Shown piece by piece: positions 1 to 6,470 of a stretch of 8,297 bases of DNA. The first letter of the stretch is position 1, and every line of letters starts with the position of its first letter. The DNA is taken from positions 22,720 to 31,016 of the forward strand of contig FR895483.1 of assembly GCA_000434775.1 (NCBI GenBank). Reading direction: 5' to 3'. The notes beneath the pieces were generated by a model that ran no database searches, was not told where the DNA came from, and worked only from the letters and a program-made list of their open reading frames with translations. The position numbers and the translations under genes were made by a program. The stretch comes from Eggerthella sp. CAG:368. Its GTDB lineage: Bacteria; Actinomycetota; Coriobacteriia; Coriobacteriales; Eggerthellaceae.

Positions 1-375
1 GTGCCTTTCAGGAATGGATTGTTTCTTTCTTCGGCGGCTTCTATGGCGCTGTCGTTGGGCTGTTCGGTACTGTTTTATGGGGCCCATCACGATGATTGGG
101 CAGGAAATGCCTATCCTGATTGTTCGAAAGAATTTGTTGATGCCATGAATCGCGCCATTGTCGAAGGAACGGGTGGCGAGCTTTGTGTGGAAGCGCCTTT
201 TGTGATGTGGTCAAAGGCCGATATCGTAAAGAAAGGTCTCGAACTCAACGTTCCGTATGAACTTACGTGGTCGTGCTATGAGGGTGGTGAGATGCCTTGC
301 GGAGTGTGCGGCACCTGTATCGACCGCATTCGTGCTTTTGAGCTGAATGGGGTTACTGACCCATTGATGAAGTAA
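1..375 (+). CDS. queC: 7-cyano-7-deazaguanine synthase QueC, C-terminal part (5' end outside window)
   Basis: QueC converts 7-carboxy-7-deazaguanine to preQ0 with ATP and ammonia, a cytosolic step of queuosine synthesis. The visible 124 residues begin inside the protein: VPFRNGLFLS is the conserved QueC segment that normally follows a long N-terminal ATP-binding region, so the GTG at base 1 is an internal Val codon and not a start. Family landmarks are YGAHHDD (residues 26-32), AYPDC (37-41), WSKADIVKKG (70-79) and VPYELTWSCYEGG (84-96). Four cysteines at 92, 100, 103 and 106 (C-x7-C-x2-C-x2-C) match the QueC zinc site. The TAA stop is at 373-375. queF follows on the same strand after 254 bases, consistent with a shared queuosine transcription unit. 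Identification is secure; only the upstream part is missing. Confidence 0.96.
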   Translation: MPFRNGLFLSSAASMALSLGCSVLFYGAHHDDWAGNAYPDCSKEFVDAMNRAIVEGTGGELCVEAPFVMWSKADIVKKGLELNVPYELTWSCYEGGEMPCGVCGTCIDRIRAFELNGVTDPLMK

Positions 376-392
376 GACTTTTAGTACCCACA

Positions 393-620
393 GTGAAGGT
401 ATCGGTATTCGGTTTCTCTGGAGCGCGTTTTTCAAGTGATTGCCTTCAAGAAATCGCTCCAGGTGTTCGATCAAGATTGTTGGGATGCGTTAAATCATGC
501 GTCGAATGTATTTTCGCGATTTCCCTTCGTAATTACTTGAAAATCGAAAGAAGCGAAAGCGAAGCCCAATACCGATATCTTCACTGCGAGTTCATAGATA
601 ACAACAAGCTAAACCAATAA
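393..620 (+). CDS. Doubtful small ORF (75 codons) between queC and queF
   Basis: This frame opens at GTG 393 and ends with TAA 618-620. Its stop shares two bases with the AAGGAG ribosome binding site of queF, an arrangement often seen in translationally coupled operon genes. Against it, no ribosome binding site precedes the GTG, the start region overlaps a strong hairpin at 418-462, and the predicted protein (several Cys, no membrane segment, no motif I recognise) resembles no family known to me. It could be a small real gene, a decayed remnant, or a chance open frame. It is listed because it would otherwise leave the queC-queF spacer unexplained. No function is proposed. Confidence 0.2.
   Translation: MKVSVFGFSGARFSSDCLQEIAPGVRSRLLGCVKSCVECIFAISLRNYLKIERSESEAQYRYLHCEFIDNNKLNQ
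418..462 (+). other. Hairpin in the queC-queF spacer
   Basis: CTGGAGCG (418-425) is perfectly complementary to CGCTCCAG (455-462). The 29-base loop can form further inner pairs: TTTC 430-433 with GAAA 450-453, and AAG 434-436 with CTT 444-446. No T-run follows, so it is not a typical intrinsic terminator. It may be an mRNA-stabilising or processing structure between the two queuosine genes. The sequence does not match the preQ1 riboswitch consensus as I know it. Confidence 0.45.
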
Positions 621-629
621 GGAGCAGGA

Positions 630-1127
630 ATGACCAATAAAGAACGTGAAGCGGAAAAAAGCATTTCCCTTCTTGGCAATCAGCATACCGAGTATCCGTC
701 TGATTATGATTCGAGTGTGTTAGAAACCTTTATCAATAAACATCCTGATACGGATTATTTCGTAAAGTTCAATTGTCCTGAGTTTACTTCACTTTGCCCT
801 ATTACTGACCAGCCTGACTTTGCAACTATTTACATTTCGTATGTTCCTAATATCAAGATGGTTGAAAGCAAAAGCTTGAAGCTCTATTTGTTTTCATTTC
901 GAAATCATGGGGATTTTCACGAGGATTGCATCAATATAATCAAGAAGGATCTTATTGCGTTGATGGATCCGAAATATATTGAGGTTTGGGGAAAGTTCTT
1001 ACCACGTGGTGGTATCTCTATTGATCCCTATAGTAATTACGGGAAGCCTGGTACACGCTGGGAAGAAGTTGCTTGGGATAGACTAGCTCATCACGATCTT
1101 TATCCTGAAGTAGTCAATAATCGCTAG
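630..1127 (+). CDS. queF: NADPH-dependent 7-cyano-7-deazaguanine reductase, type I QueF
   Basis: QueF reduces the nitrile of preQ0 to the aminomethyl group of preQ1 with two NADPH, in the cytosol, one step after QueC. At 165 residues it has the length of the unimodular, Bacillus-type QueF. The catalytic segment [13 protein letters not shown] (52-64) contains the thioimide-forming Cys56 and the general acid Asp63, equivalent to Cys55 and Asp62 in B. subtilis. The NADPH-binding QueF motif is VESKSLKLY (78-86). HGDFHED (93-99) supplies His97-Glu98, which recognise the substrate. [13 protein letters not shown] (121-133) is also typical of the family. AAGGAG (619-624) lies 5 bases before ATG 630, which fixes the start. 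Transcription is probably shared with queC, since no clear promoter is visible directly upstream. Confidence 0.97.
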   Translation: MTNKEREAEKSISLLGNQHTEYPSDYDSSVLETFINKHPDTDYFVKFNCPEFTSLCPITDQPDFATIYISYVPNIKMVESKSLKLYLFSFRNHGDFHEDCINIIKKDLIALMDPKYIEVWGKFLPRGGISIDPYSNYGKPGTRWEEVAWDRLAHHDLYPEVVNNR

Positions 1128-1197
1128 GCGGAAAACGAGCAGAAAGAGCAAGATGAATGCGGTAAGTTGCCTGGATATTCGTCCTACGTCCCCTTTT

Positions 1198-1226
1198 TAG
1201 TGCAATGGAATATTTTGTAAGATAAT
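1198..1226 (+). promoter_or_regulatory. Weak candidate promoter for the Ntn-hydrolase gene
   Basis: A GATAAT hexamer (1221-1226) resembles a -10 box. It has a poor -35 match, TAGTGC (1198-1203), 17 bases upstream, and would leave a leader of about 80 bases before ATG 1316. It is proposed only because the 188-base gap after queF suggests a new transcription start. The rest of the gap shows only short, weak pairings and no convincing terminator. Confidence 0.25.
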
Positions 1227-1303
1227 CCCACAAAAGTCTTATCTCTCCTGAATAGCTGCGATTTCTTCGGAATATACTTGTGTTTGGTGGAATAGTTTTA
1301 GAA

Positions 1304-1309
1304 AAGGAG
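1304..1309 (+). promoter_or_regulatory. Ribosome binding site that decides the start at 1316
   Basis: AAGGAG sits 6 bases before ATG 1316. The frame is also open back to a GTG at 1280, but that codon has no Shine-Dalgarno sequence, and using it would place this strong site inside the coding region. The shorter start also puts the hydrophobic anchor right at the N-terminus. Confidence 0.8.
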
Positions 1310-1315
1310 CGCGGT

Positions 1316-2395
1316 ATGAAAATCGGACGTCTTATTGGGTCTGTTGCCGCTCTTGCGGCAGTTCCGATTCTTGCAATAGGGGCCTACTATCATTCGCGTA
1401 GGGCAACTATTTCAACTCTCAAAAAGATTACTTCTTTTGACTCGCCCTACAACCTGTATAGCATGGAAGTAAAGTACGATTACGATCTCGATCGAATCAT
1501 AGAGCGCACCTTGCCCGACGATGCTTCGTGTTTTGACGCAATGCTGAAAGAAGCAATTCCGTTCATTCCTGTTCATGTGAAAGCTCCTATGTTTGGATGC
1601 AGCGCCTTTACGCTTTCAGGAAAAGAGAGTGGTGTACTTATGGGTCGAAATTATGACTTCAAGAACAACACTTCTGCACTGCTCGTTCGTACGAACCCAA
1701 AGAGCGGATACCGATCGATAGCGTTTGCGGCTCTTGATAATTTGTCGGCCAATGTTCCTGAAAACGATTTGAAGTTTATGTTTTCTGGATTGGCTGCACC
1801 GTTTGTTTGTCTTGATGGCTTGAACGAAAAGGGAGTGTCAATTGCGGTTTTGACACTCGACAGTACTCCAACACGTCAATTTGAACCAAAGAAAACACTT
1901 TTCACAACGATGGCTATTAGGCTCGTTTTAGATCGAGCAGCATCCACGCAGGAAGCGGTTGATCTGCTTTCTCAATATAATATGTTCGCAACGAGCGGAC
2001 GTGACTATCATTTTTACATCACCGATGCAGCAGGTGATGGTAGAGTGGTTGAATTTGACTGCGATAAAGATTGGCGTCCTATGGTTGTTACACCAACCCG
2101 ATCAGTCACCAACTTCTTTGTTATGTATAAAGATAAGGTTCTTCCCTTTCAACATAATGGGGAGTACGGGCACGGCCGTGAACGCTATGATGCTATCGAA
2201 AGCATTCTTTCTGCCCATGAAAACGAGGCGCTTTCCAACAAACAGGCTGTGTGGGAGGCACTGCGTGCTTCGTCTCAAGAACCAAAAGAGGGCGATGTTA
2301 CAAGCAACACCCAGTGGTCAATCGTCTACGATAATCAGAATTTTTCGGGCGAAGTGAGCATTCGAAGAAACTGGGATGTTGTCTACCGTTTTTGA
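1316..2395 (+). CDS. Membrane-anchored Ntn-hydrolase, acyltransferase / linear amide C-N hydrolase family (C45-like)
   Basis: The predicted protein has 359 residues. Residues 7-23 form a hydrophobic segment after MKIGR and before a HSRR cluster; there is no lipobox Cys, so an uncleaved membrane anchor is likely, with the enzyme probably outside the cell. FGCSAF (93-98) supplies the presumed nucleophile Cys95, followed by GRNYDF (110-115), the pattern of isopenicillin-N acyltransferase and choloylglycine-type hydrolases (DGCTTAY...GQNWDF in the fungal enzyme). GLNEKGV (168-174), DYHFYITDAAGDG (230-242) and a C-terminal WSIVYDNQN segment also fit. In this superfamily Cys must become N-terminal, so self-cleavage at Gly94-Cys95 is inferred. 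The substrate is unknown: N-acyl amino acid, beta-lactam, bile-salt or peptide amides are all possible. The gene converges with the rsmJ-like gene across about 40 bases. Confidence 0.85.
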   Translation: MKIGRLIGSVAALAAVPILAIGAYYHSRRATISTLKKITSFDSPYNLYSMEVKYDYDLDRIIERTLPDDASCFDAMLKEAIPFIPVHVKAPMFGCSAFTLSGKESGVLMGRNYDFKNNTSALLVRTNPKSGYRSIAFAALDNLSANVPENDLKFMFSGLAAPFVCLDGLNEKGVSIAVLTLDSTPTRQFEPKKTLFTTMAIRLVLDRAASTQEAVDLLSQYNMFATSGRDYHFYITDAAGDGRVVEFDCDKDWRPMVVTPTRSVTNFFVMYKDKVLPFQHNGEYGHGRERYDAIESILSAHENEALSNKQAVWEALRASSQEPKEGDVTSNTQWSIVYDNQNFSGEVSIRRNWDVVYRF

Positions 2396-2436
2396 TAGAA
2401 ACGTCAGGCATTTCAAAGTGGTTGCTGAGCATTGTG

Positions 2437-3315
2437 CTAGGCGAAAACAAAGCAGTCATAACGTACCGCTTTGCCTTTTAGGGAGTAGCTTGGTTTCGCA
2501 TTCGCTAAAAAAGGGCCTTTTACGGGGCGTTTAATAACAACCTTGCGTGGTCTAACATTGAGCGCTGTGCTGAGTAGCTCTTCTTCGTTTTCACAGGGGT
2601 TTTCCAATATATGAATAAGTTGGAATTTCTTTTTAACAGCAGCGCTTTTGGTTCGCTCGGGAAACATAGGGTCAAGATAAATTACATCAGGACGCAATGT
2701 TTCTTTGTCGGGGAAATCATTTCGCATCGTTTCGGTGAGCACTGACGAACTGCCACTGCTAAGAGCGGCGAGTTCAGTAATGCTGTTTGCTTCGATAAGC
2801 GTCATATGGTTAGCGATAGCGGCAAGTTCAGGGGTTTGTGTGGCGCGATCAAGTGCGTCTTGGAGGAGCGCGGCAATGATAGGGTCGTGCTCGAAGAGGT
2901 ATACCGTAAAACCTGCAGCTGCAAGTAAGAATGAATCTTCGCCAAAACCAGCAGTGGCGTCAACGGCGATGGGATTTTGCTCGCCTTTAATTTTTGCCGC
3001 ACGCACAAGAAGCTCTCGATGTATTTTGTTGTGGTCTGTGCGAGGGAGAAGTGAAAGAAAATCAGCACGAAGCTCCATACCGTCTTTGACGAGCGCAAGG
3101 CCTTTTTCATTCCTTTGAAGCGTGACATTTTTGGGGACATTAAAGTGACAGGCGGGATTTTCTTTGTTTGAGTTCGATTGATAAGCGGAATCAGGGGTGA
3201 AAACTTCTTTTTCAAAAGCTGTGGGGGAAGCAGAATCTTTTTTTCTCGCATTTATGTGATGTGTATTCGCTGTTTCGCGTTTCTTGTCAGCACGTATGTT
3301 ATCTGCTTCAAGCAT
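2437..3315 (-). CDS. rsmJ: RsmJ-like class I SAM-dependent methyltransferase
   Basis: The conserved core resembles E. coli RsmJ, which makes N2-methylguanosine at position 1516 of 16S rRNA. Motif I is VDATAGFGED (118-127), binding SAM, followed by the acidic FEHDP (141-145). VIYLDPMFPERTKSAAVKKK (211-230) carries the diagnostic YLDPMFP...KSA.VKK of the family. VVIKRPVKGPFLAN (259-272) matches its C-terminal KRP...LAN motif. Similarity begins around residue 70 (KGLALVKDGMELRADF). The first 60 or so residues are hydrophilic, rich in K, E, S and N, and look disordered, unlike the E. coli N-terminus. No later ATG, GTG or TTG exists before Met80, which would cut into conserved sequence, so ATG 3315 is kept despite only a weak AAAGAAG site about 13 bases upstream. 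Exact rRNA target is inferred from homology. Confidence 0.85.
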   Translation of the reverse strand: MLEADNIRADKKRETANTHHINARKKDSASPTAFEKEVFTPDSAYQSNSNKENPACHFNVPKNVTLQRNEKGLALVKDGMELRADFLSLLPRTDHNKIHRELLVRAAKIKGEQNPIAVDATAGFGEDSFLLAAAGFTVYLFEHDPIIAALLQDALDRATQTPELAAIANHMTLIEANSITELAALSSGSSSVLTETMRNDFPDKETLRPDVIYLDPMFPERTKSAAVKKKFQLIHILENPCENEEELLSTALNVRPRKVVIKRPVKGPFLANAKPSYSLKGKAVRYDCFVFA

Positions 3316-3458
3316 AGATTGTTTTTGACTTCTTTCGTGGGTTCTAGGCGCTCTTTACGAGACGTCATTTCATATTTTTTTGTTGGGCTACAACTTTTAT
3401 TTTGATCATGATACCGATTAATACGTGTTCATTTCAAAACGTTATAGCGAAAAAATAA
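3316..3458. other. AT-rich spacer between rsmJ-like gene and PHP remnant
   Basis: This stretch contains T- and A-rich runs and no coding signal I recognise. It must carry the minus-strand promoter of the rsmJ-like gene, but I find no good -35/-10 pair. Together with the pseudogene and the short hairpin after it, it makes up the largest gene-free interval of the window (3316-3785). Confidence 0.5.
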
Positions 3459-3724
3459 TTAAAAAAAATCAGAATTGGAGCAATTGATACGCATGTTCAT
3501 TCAAGCACAACACATGATGACGGTTTCTCCTCGATGACTTTGAGCTTGTTCGTGAATATGAAGAGGCAGGGCTTGATGGTGTAGTTATCAAATGTCATGA
3601 GTTCGGTACCTTTTCCGCTCAAAGATTGCTCAGAAGTACGCTGTTAAAAGTTCTTAATTTCACTTCTCTTTATAAAAGTCTTACTGCTAAAACGGGCAAA
3701 GGTGAAGCTTCTGCGGGGCGGTAA
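3459..3724 (+). pseudogene. Frameshifted remnant of a PHP-type / DUF6282-like metal-dependent hydrolase
   Basis: In one frame, bases 3480-3533 encode AIDTHVHSSTTHDDGFSS, the metal-binding D-x-H-x-H start of PHP-domain and DUF6282-like proteins. The continuation, DDFELVREYEEAGLDGVVIK followed by CHE, lies in the neighbouring frame from 3533 and matches the next family block (E/D..V..A.EAGLDG..I...H). Joining them needs one missing base (or two extra) around 3528-3533. The first frame otherwise stops at 3582; the second has a TGA at 3518 and ends at TAA 3722. No ATG, GTG or TTG start with a ribosome binding site is visible upstream, where a TAA at 3456 closes the frame. Intact relatives are far longer, so both a frameshift and loss of most of the C-terminus are implied. 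A sequencing error could explain the shift but not the shortness. Confidence 0.65.
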
Positions 3725-3728
3725 CTAA

Positions 3729-3742
3729 AGACCTAACGGTCT
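3729..3742. terminator. Short hairpin between converging PHP remnant and flavoprotein gene
   Basis: AGACC (3729-3733), loop TAAC, GGTCT (3738-3742). On the plus strand it is followed by ATTTT, and on the minus strand by TTTAG. The 5-bp stem and short T-runs make it a weak terminator candidate at best. It is well placed 3' of both the minus-strand oxidoreductase and the plus-strand remnant. Confidence 0.3.
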
Positions 3743-3785
3743 ATTTTGCTAGCAGAAAAAAACGATGTTGCTAAAAATGCTTGGT

Positions 3786-4400
3786 CTATCGGATGAAATT
3801 GGTGGATTGATGCTGGGTTTCTTCCTTGGGTTTTGTATCGGCGGTGGAGCGCAAGAGCCATGCCATATTGTGTGCGAGCATGCGCATTACTTGCAATCCT
3901 TCTTTGTCTTGGAGGACTTCATCGGGAGTCATACCATGTACTGAGTTCCAGTACTGCGAAGAGACAAGAGGCATTTGGTTGATGGTGAAATACTTGTTTA
4001 GACGATCGAAAGTTGCGCTTGCTCCGCCTCGTCTGCAAGAAACAATAGCGGCAGCGGGCTTATGTTTGAATGTTTGTTGGGCGCTGTAAAACACGCGATC
4101 AAGAATGGCGCAAAGGGCACCGTTGGCACCTGCGTAGTAAACGGGAGAACCAATGATAAGGCCATCCGAGTGTTGAATCTGGTCAATCAAGTCATTGCAG
4201 GGGTCATCGCCATAAACGCAAAAGGGACGATTGTTGTTTCGGCAGGAATCACAAGCGGTGCATCCTCGAACAGGCTTGTTGCCAATGTGAAAGATATCCC
4301 AATCAATTTGCTCCTCATCGAGTGTTTTGGCTATTTCGCTCAATGCGGTATAGGTGCATCCTCGTTTATGAGGGCTTCCGTTAACTAAGAGTACTTTCAT
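3786..4400 (-). CDS. Flavodoxin-fold NAD(P)H-dependent FMN oxidoreductase, iron-sulfur flavoprotein-like
   Basis: This 204-residue protein begins MKVLLVNGSPHKRGCTYTAL, where NGSP (7-10) and the following Arg/Thr form the FMN phosphate loop of the flavodoxin fold. GSPVYYAGANGALCAILDR (84-102) is the second FMN-binding loop. Between them, Cys47, 50, 53 and 61 form C-x2-C-x2-C-x7-C, which fits the compact cysteine motif of archaeal and clostridial iron-sulfur flavoproteins, so a 4Fe-4S cluster is possible but unproven. The C-terminal part (SCRRGGASATF, NKYFTINQMPLV, YWNSVHGMTPDEV) is typical of small reductases of anaerobes that move electrons between NAD(P)H or ferredoxin and unknown acceptors. 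AAGG lies 7 bases before ATG 4400. The frame stays open to 4520, but that extension runs through the promoter and palindrome region and is rejected. A separate promoter is likely. Confidence 0.9.
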   Translation of the reverse strand: MKVLLVNGSPHKRGCTYTALSEIAKTLDEEQIDWDIFHIGNKPVRGCTACDSCRNNNRPFCVYGDDPCNDLIDQIQHSDGLIIGSPVYYAGANGALCAILDRVFYSAQQTFKHKPAAAIVSCRRGGASATFDRLNKYFTINQMPLVSSQYWNSVHGMTPDEVLQDKEGLQVMRMLAHNMAWLLRSTADTKPKEETQHQSTNFIR

Positions 4401-4469
4401 GCTAAAACCTTTTTCTAGTCTGCAGAGGCGCCGAGGTGATGGGTGACAATAAGTGTTTTTGATAGTTTT

Positions 4470-4528
4470 GGCTTTCTTTATGCTGCAATAATCGGTGTAT
4501 CCTGTTTTCTTGCAACACAAAGAAAGCC
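4470..4528. repeat. Nested inverted repeat upstream of the flavoprotein gene
   Basis: GGCTTTCTTT (4470-4479) and AAAGAAAGCC (4519-4528) are perfect 10-base inverted arms. Inside them TGCAA (4484-4488) and TTGCA (4510-4514) form a second, symmetric pair, leaving 4-base gaps on both sides and a 21-base centre. No T-run follows on either strand, so it is not an intrinsic terminator. It encloses the candidate promoter of the flavoprotein gene, which suggests a paired operator. Confidence 0.6.
4488..4515 (-). promoter_or_regulatory. Candidate promoter of the flavoprotein gene, inside the inverted repeat
   Basis: Reading the minus strand, TTGCAA (4515-4510) serves as -35, with a 16-base spacer and GATTAT (4493-4488) as -10. 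Each matches four of six consensus bases. Transcription would start near 4481, giving a leader of about 80 bases. The outer arms of the palindrome then flank the promoter, one upstream of -35 and one just past the start. Confidence 0.4.
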
Positions 4529-4562
4529 CTAAGTATGTTGGCGATGTTTAGTGGCAATCGGG

Positions 4563-6470
4563 TTATTGGGCAAGCAACTGCTTAAGGTTTGCAATGCGCT
4601 GCTCAAGTTTGAGTCCCTCATCGGTATCTGCGACTAAAAGGGGCTTTTCCGAAGGAGTTATTGCACGTACGCTAGAGCGAACACCATCGTTGTTCTGAAT
4701 GGCTTCCTGAACAGGAACAAAAGGCTCGTGAGTTGCAAGGGATAGCCCTTCAGAATCACTGATAAGAGTGAATCCAGCAATGCCTGTGGTTGGCTGATAT
4801 GCGCGGGAGAAACCACCATCAATAATAATTGTCTTGCCATTGCATTTAACGGGGTCTTCGCCATCTTTCACCTTCACCGGAACGTGTCCGCATACGATAT
4901 GGGAAGAAGCGGGATCCATTCCGAAATCTTCAAAAATAGTGGCGAATACTTCTTCGTTTTCTAAAAGGGAATAAAACGTATTCTTTACTTCCTTACGGGC
5001 AGGCTTTTCTGCAATAAGATACAGCTCAAACGTCGCCATTTTGCTCTTGGCAAACAGAGGAGAACCTTCGCCGAGCCATAGATACCACAGCAGATCGAGC
5101 CCTTGTTTTTTTGCGCACGGATCGGTTTCAACGAATGCGGCGCGTACATAGTGGTCAACCGCATCAAAGAGCGCACGCCCCTTATAGGTGGTGCCGAAAA
5201 TATTAACTTCTTTAAGGGAGCCATCTTCGTTGAGCGGAACGCAGGCATGGAACATCAAAATGTTGTTTTCGATTTTATAGAGGCTTCCTTTTTCAAGGAA
5301 GAAGCGAATGTGACGTTGAAGTTTTTCGCATGAGGTAAAAGCACTGACTAAATGTGCCATAACTTGTTCTTCTTCGGCAGTTAACTGATAAGGATTACTT
5401 GGGTCAACGGTGGGGAAAACGGTATCAGTAAGAGCATATTCAACGCCATCAACAACGACCGTATTTTTTTCATAGTTAATCTTGTCAAGAAGGTTGCGAT
5501 CTTCAAGATTGAAGGAAGGATTTTCAGCAATAAGCTGAGCTTCTACTTTGAATTGCAAGATAGCCATAGCTTTTTGAATCTTGATATTCATTTCAAGTTC
5601 ATCTTCCGAAAGATCGGGGTTGCCTTTCAGGCCAAAAGCAATACAAGGGTCGTCTTTGTAGGCATTCATTGCAAAGGTGATTAGGGGCAGAAGGTTAATG
5701 CCGTAGGCATCGGTAAGGATGGACAGGTTGCCATAACGAGCACAAATGCGAACAACGTTGGCAATGCATCCACGTTGTCCGAGCGCTGCGCCTATCCAAA
5801 CAATATCGTGGTTGCCCCACTGAATATCAATGGAATGATGGTTGATAAGCTCTTCCATAACAAGGTCAGGATAAGGACCGCGATCGTAGATATCGCCCAC
5901 AACATGGAGCTTATCAACGCAGAGTTTTTGAATAGTTCTGCTCAGCTGGATAATAATTTTTTCTGCGCATTTGGTTTCTATCGTTACTTCGATGAGTGCT
6001 TCAAGCTGAGCTTCATTCGAACAAACGAAAAACGCTTCGAGAACAGAAGTGAAGTCACCCTGAATGGCATCATGAATTTGAGCGCAAGAATGATTCTGTG
6101 CTGCTTGTTTGCAAAGTGTGATGAGTTGTTTTAAGGCATTTTTAAGCCAGAGGGCTGAATTATTTTCGTTCTGAAGCTCGAGCGCAGTTTTTTCGCCAGG
6201 ATAGCAAACAAGGGTTATAAGGGCATTCTTTTGGTCTTCTGAAAGCTGAGAACCAAAAGCTTTCTCAATCTGCTTTTTCACGTTTCCGCAGGCTGACCTA
6301 CTAATAAAGGCAAAAGATTCGTATTCGCCATGAATGTCGGAAACGAAAAGTTCAGTTTTTTTAGGGGATGAAAGAACTGCTTTATCGGTAATTATTTCTG
6401 CAGAAATATCGTTGATTGAAGAGAAAGATTCTGAAAGAAGATCGAGGTACTGCTTTTGCGTTGCGTCCAT
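4563..6470 (-). CDS. fbp: Fructose-1,6-bisphosphatase, class III
   Basis: It hydrolyses fructose 1,6-bisphosphate to fructose 6-phosphate, the irreversible step of gluconeogenesis, in the cytosol. The 635 residues match the unusually large class III enzyme typified by Bacillus, unrelated in sequence to classes I and II. The calcineurin-like metal site is visible: SDIHGEY (44-50), GDIYDRG (192-198) and GNHD (219-222), with later metal or phosphate residues in MFHACVPL (406-412), CGHVPVK (527-533, His529) and DGGFSRAY (551-558). WYLWLGEGSPLF (462-473) is also characteristic. AGGAGG (6477-6482) stands 6 bases before ATG 6470, an ideal ribosome binding site. The gene is divergent from pit and upstream of the flavoprotein gene by 162 bases, so co-transcription with the latter is possible but not required. 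No truncation or missing motif is seen. Confidence 0.97.
   Translation of the reverse strand: MDATQKQYLDLLSESFSSINDISAEIITDKAVLSSPKKTELFVSDIHGEYESFAFISRSACGNVKKQIEKAFGSQLSEDQKNALITLVCYPGEKTALELQNENNSALWLKNALKQLITLCKQAAQNHSCAQIHDAIQGDFTSVLEAFFVCSNEAQLEALIEVTIETKCAEKIIIQLSRTIQKLCVDKLHVVGDIYDRGPYPDLVMEELINHHSIDIQWGNHDIVWIGAALGQRGCIANVVRICARYGNLSILTDAYGINLLPLITFAMNAYKDDPCIAFGLKGNPDLSEDELEMNIKIQKAMAILQFKVEAQLIAENPSFNLEDRNLLDKINYEKNTVVVDGVEYALTDTVFPTVDPSNPYQLTAEEEQVMAHLVSAFTSCEKLQRHIRFFLEKGSLYKIENNILMFHACVPLNEDGSLKEVNIFGTTYKGRALFDAVDHYVRAAFVETDPCAKKQGLDLLWYLWLGEGSPLFAKSKMATFELYLIAEKPARKEVKNTFYSLLENEEVFATIFEDFGMDPASSHIVCGHVPVKVKDGEDPVKCNGKTIIIDGGFSRAYQPTTGIAGFTLISDSEGLSLATHEPFVPVQEAIQNNDGVRSSVRAITPSEKPLLVADTDEGLKLEQRIANLKQLLAQ

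Noticed and set aside
540..629. preQ1 riboswitch ahead of queF
   Set aside because: The A-rich stretch before the ribosome site is suggestive, but I could not find the class I GGUUC...CC core or the class II stem pairing. A covariance-model search would settle it.
1280..1315. GTG start 12 codons upstream of the Ntn-hydrolase ATG
   Set aside because: It has no ribosome binding site, and the strong AAGGAG at 1304-1309 is placed correctly for ATG 1316.
2396..2436. Bidirectional terminator between the converging Ntn-hydrolase and rsmJ-like genes
   Set aside because: Only a weak imperfect pairing (CAG...CTG) and no T-run on either strand.
2802..3251. 149-codon minus-strand frame overlapping the rsmJ-like gene
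   Set aside because: It is a shadow frame. The other minus-strand frame carries the full set of RsmJ motifs.
3521..3540. Programmed frameshift in the PHP-like gene
   Set aside because: There is no slippery heptamer or strong downstream structure at the shift point, and the product would still lack most of the domain. Decay is the simpler reading.
4401..4520. N-terminal extension of the flavoprotein to ATG at 4520
   Set aside because: The extra 40 residues have no family similarity and overlap the palindrome and candidate promoter. The flavodoxin fold starts exactly at the ATG at 4400, which has AAGG 7 bases upstream.
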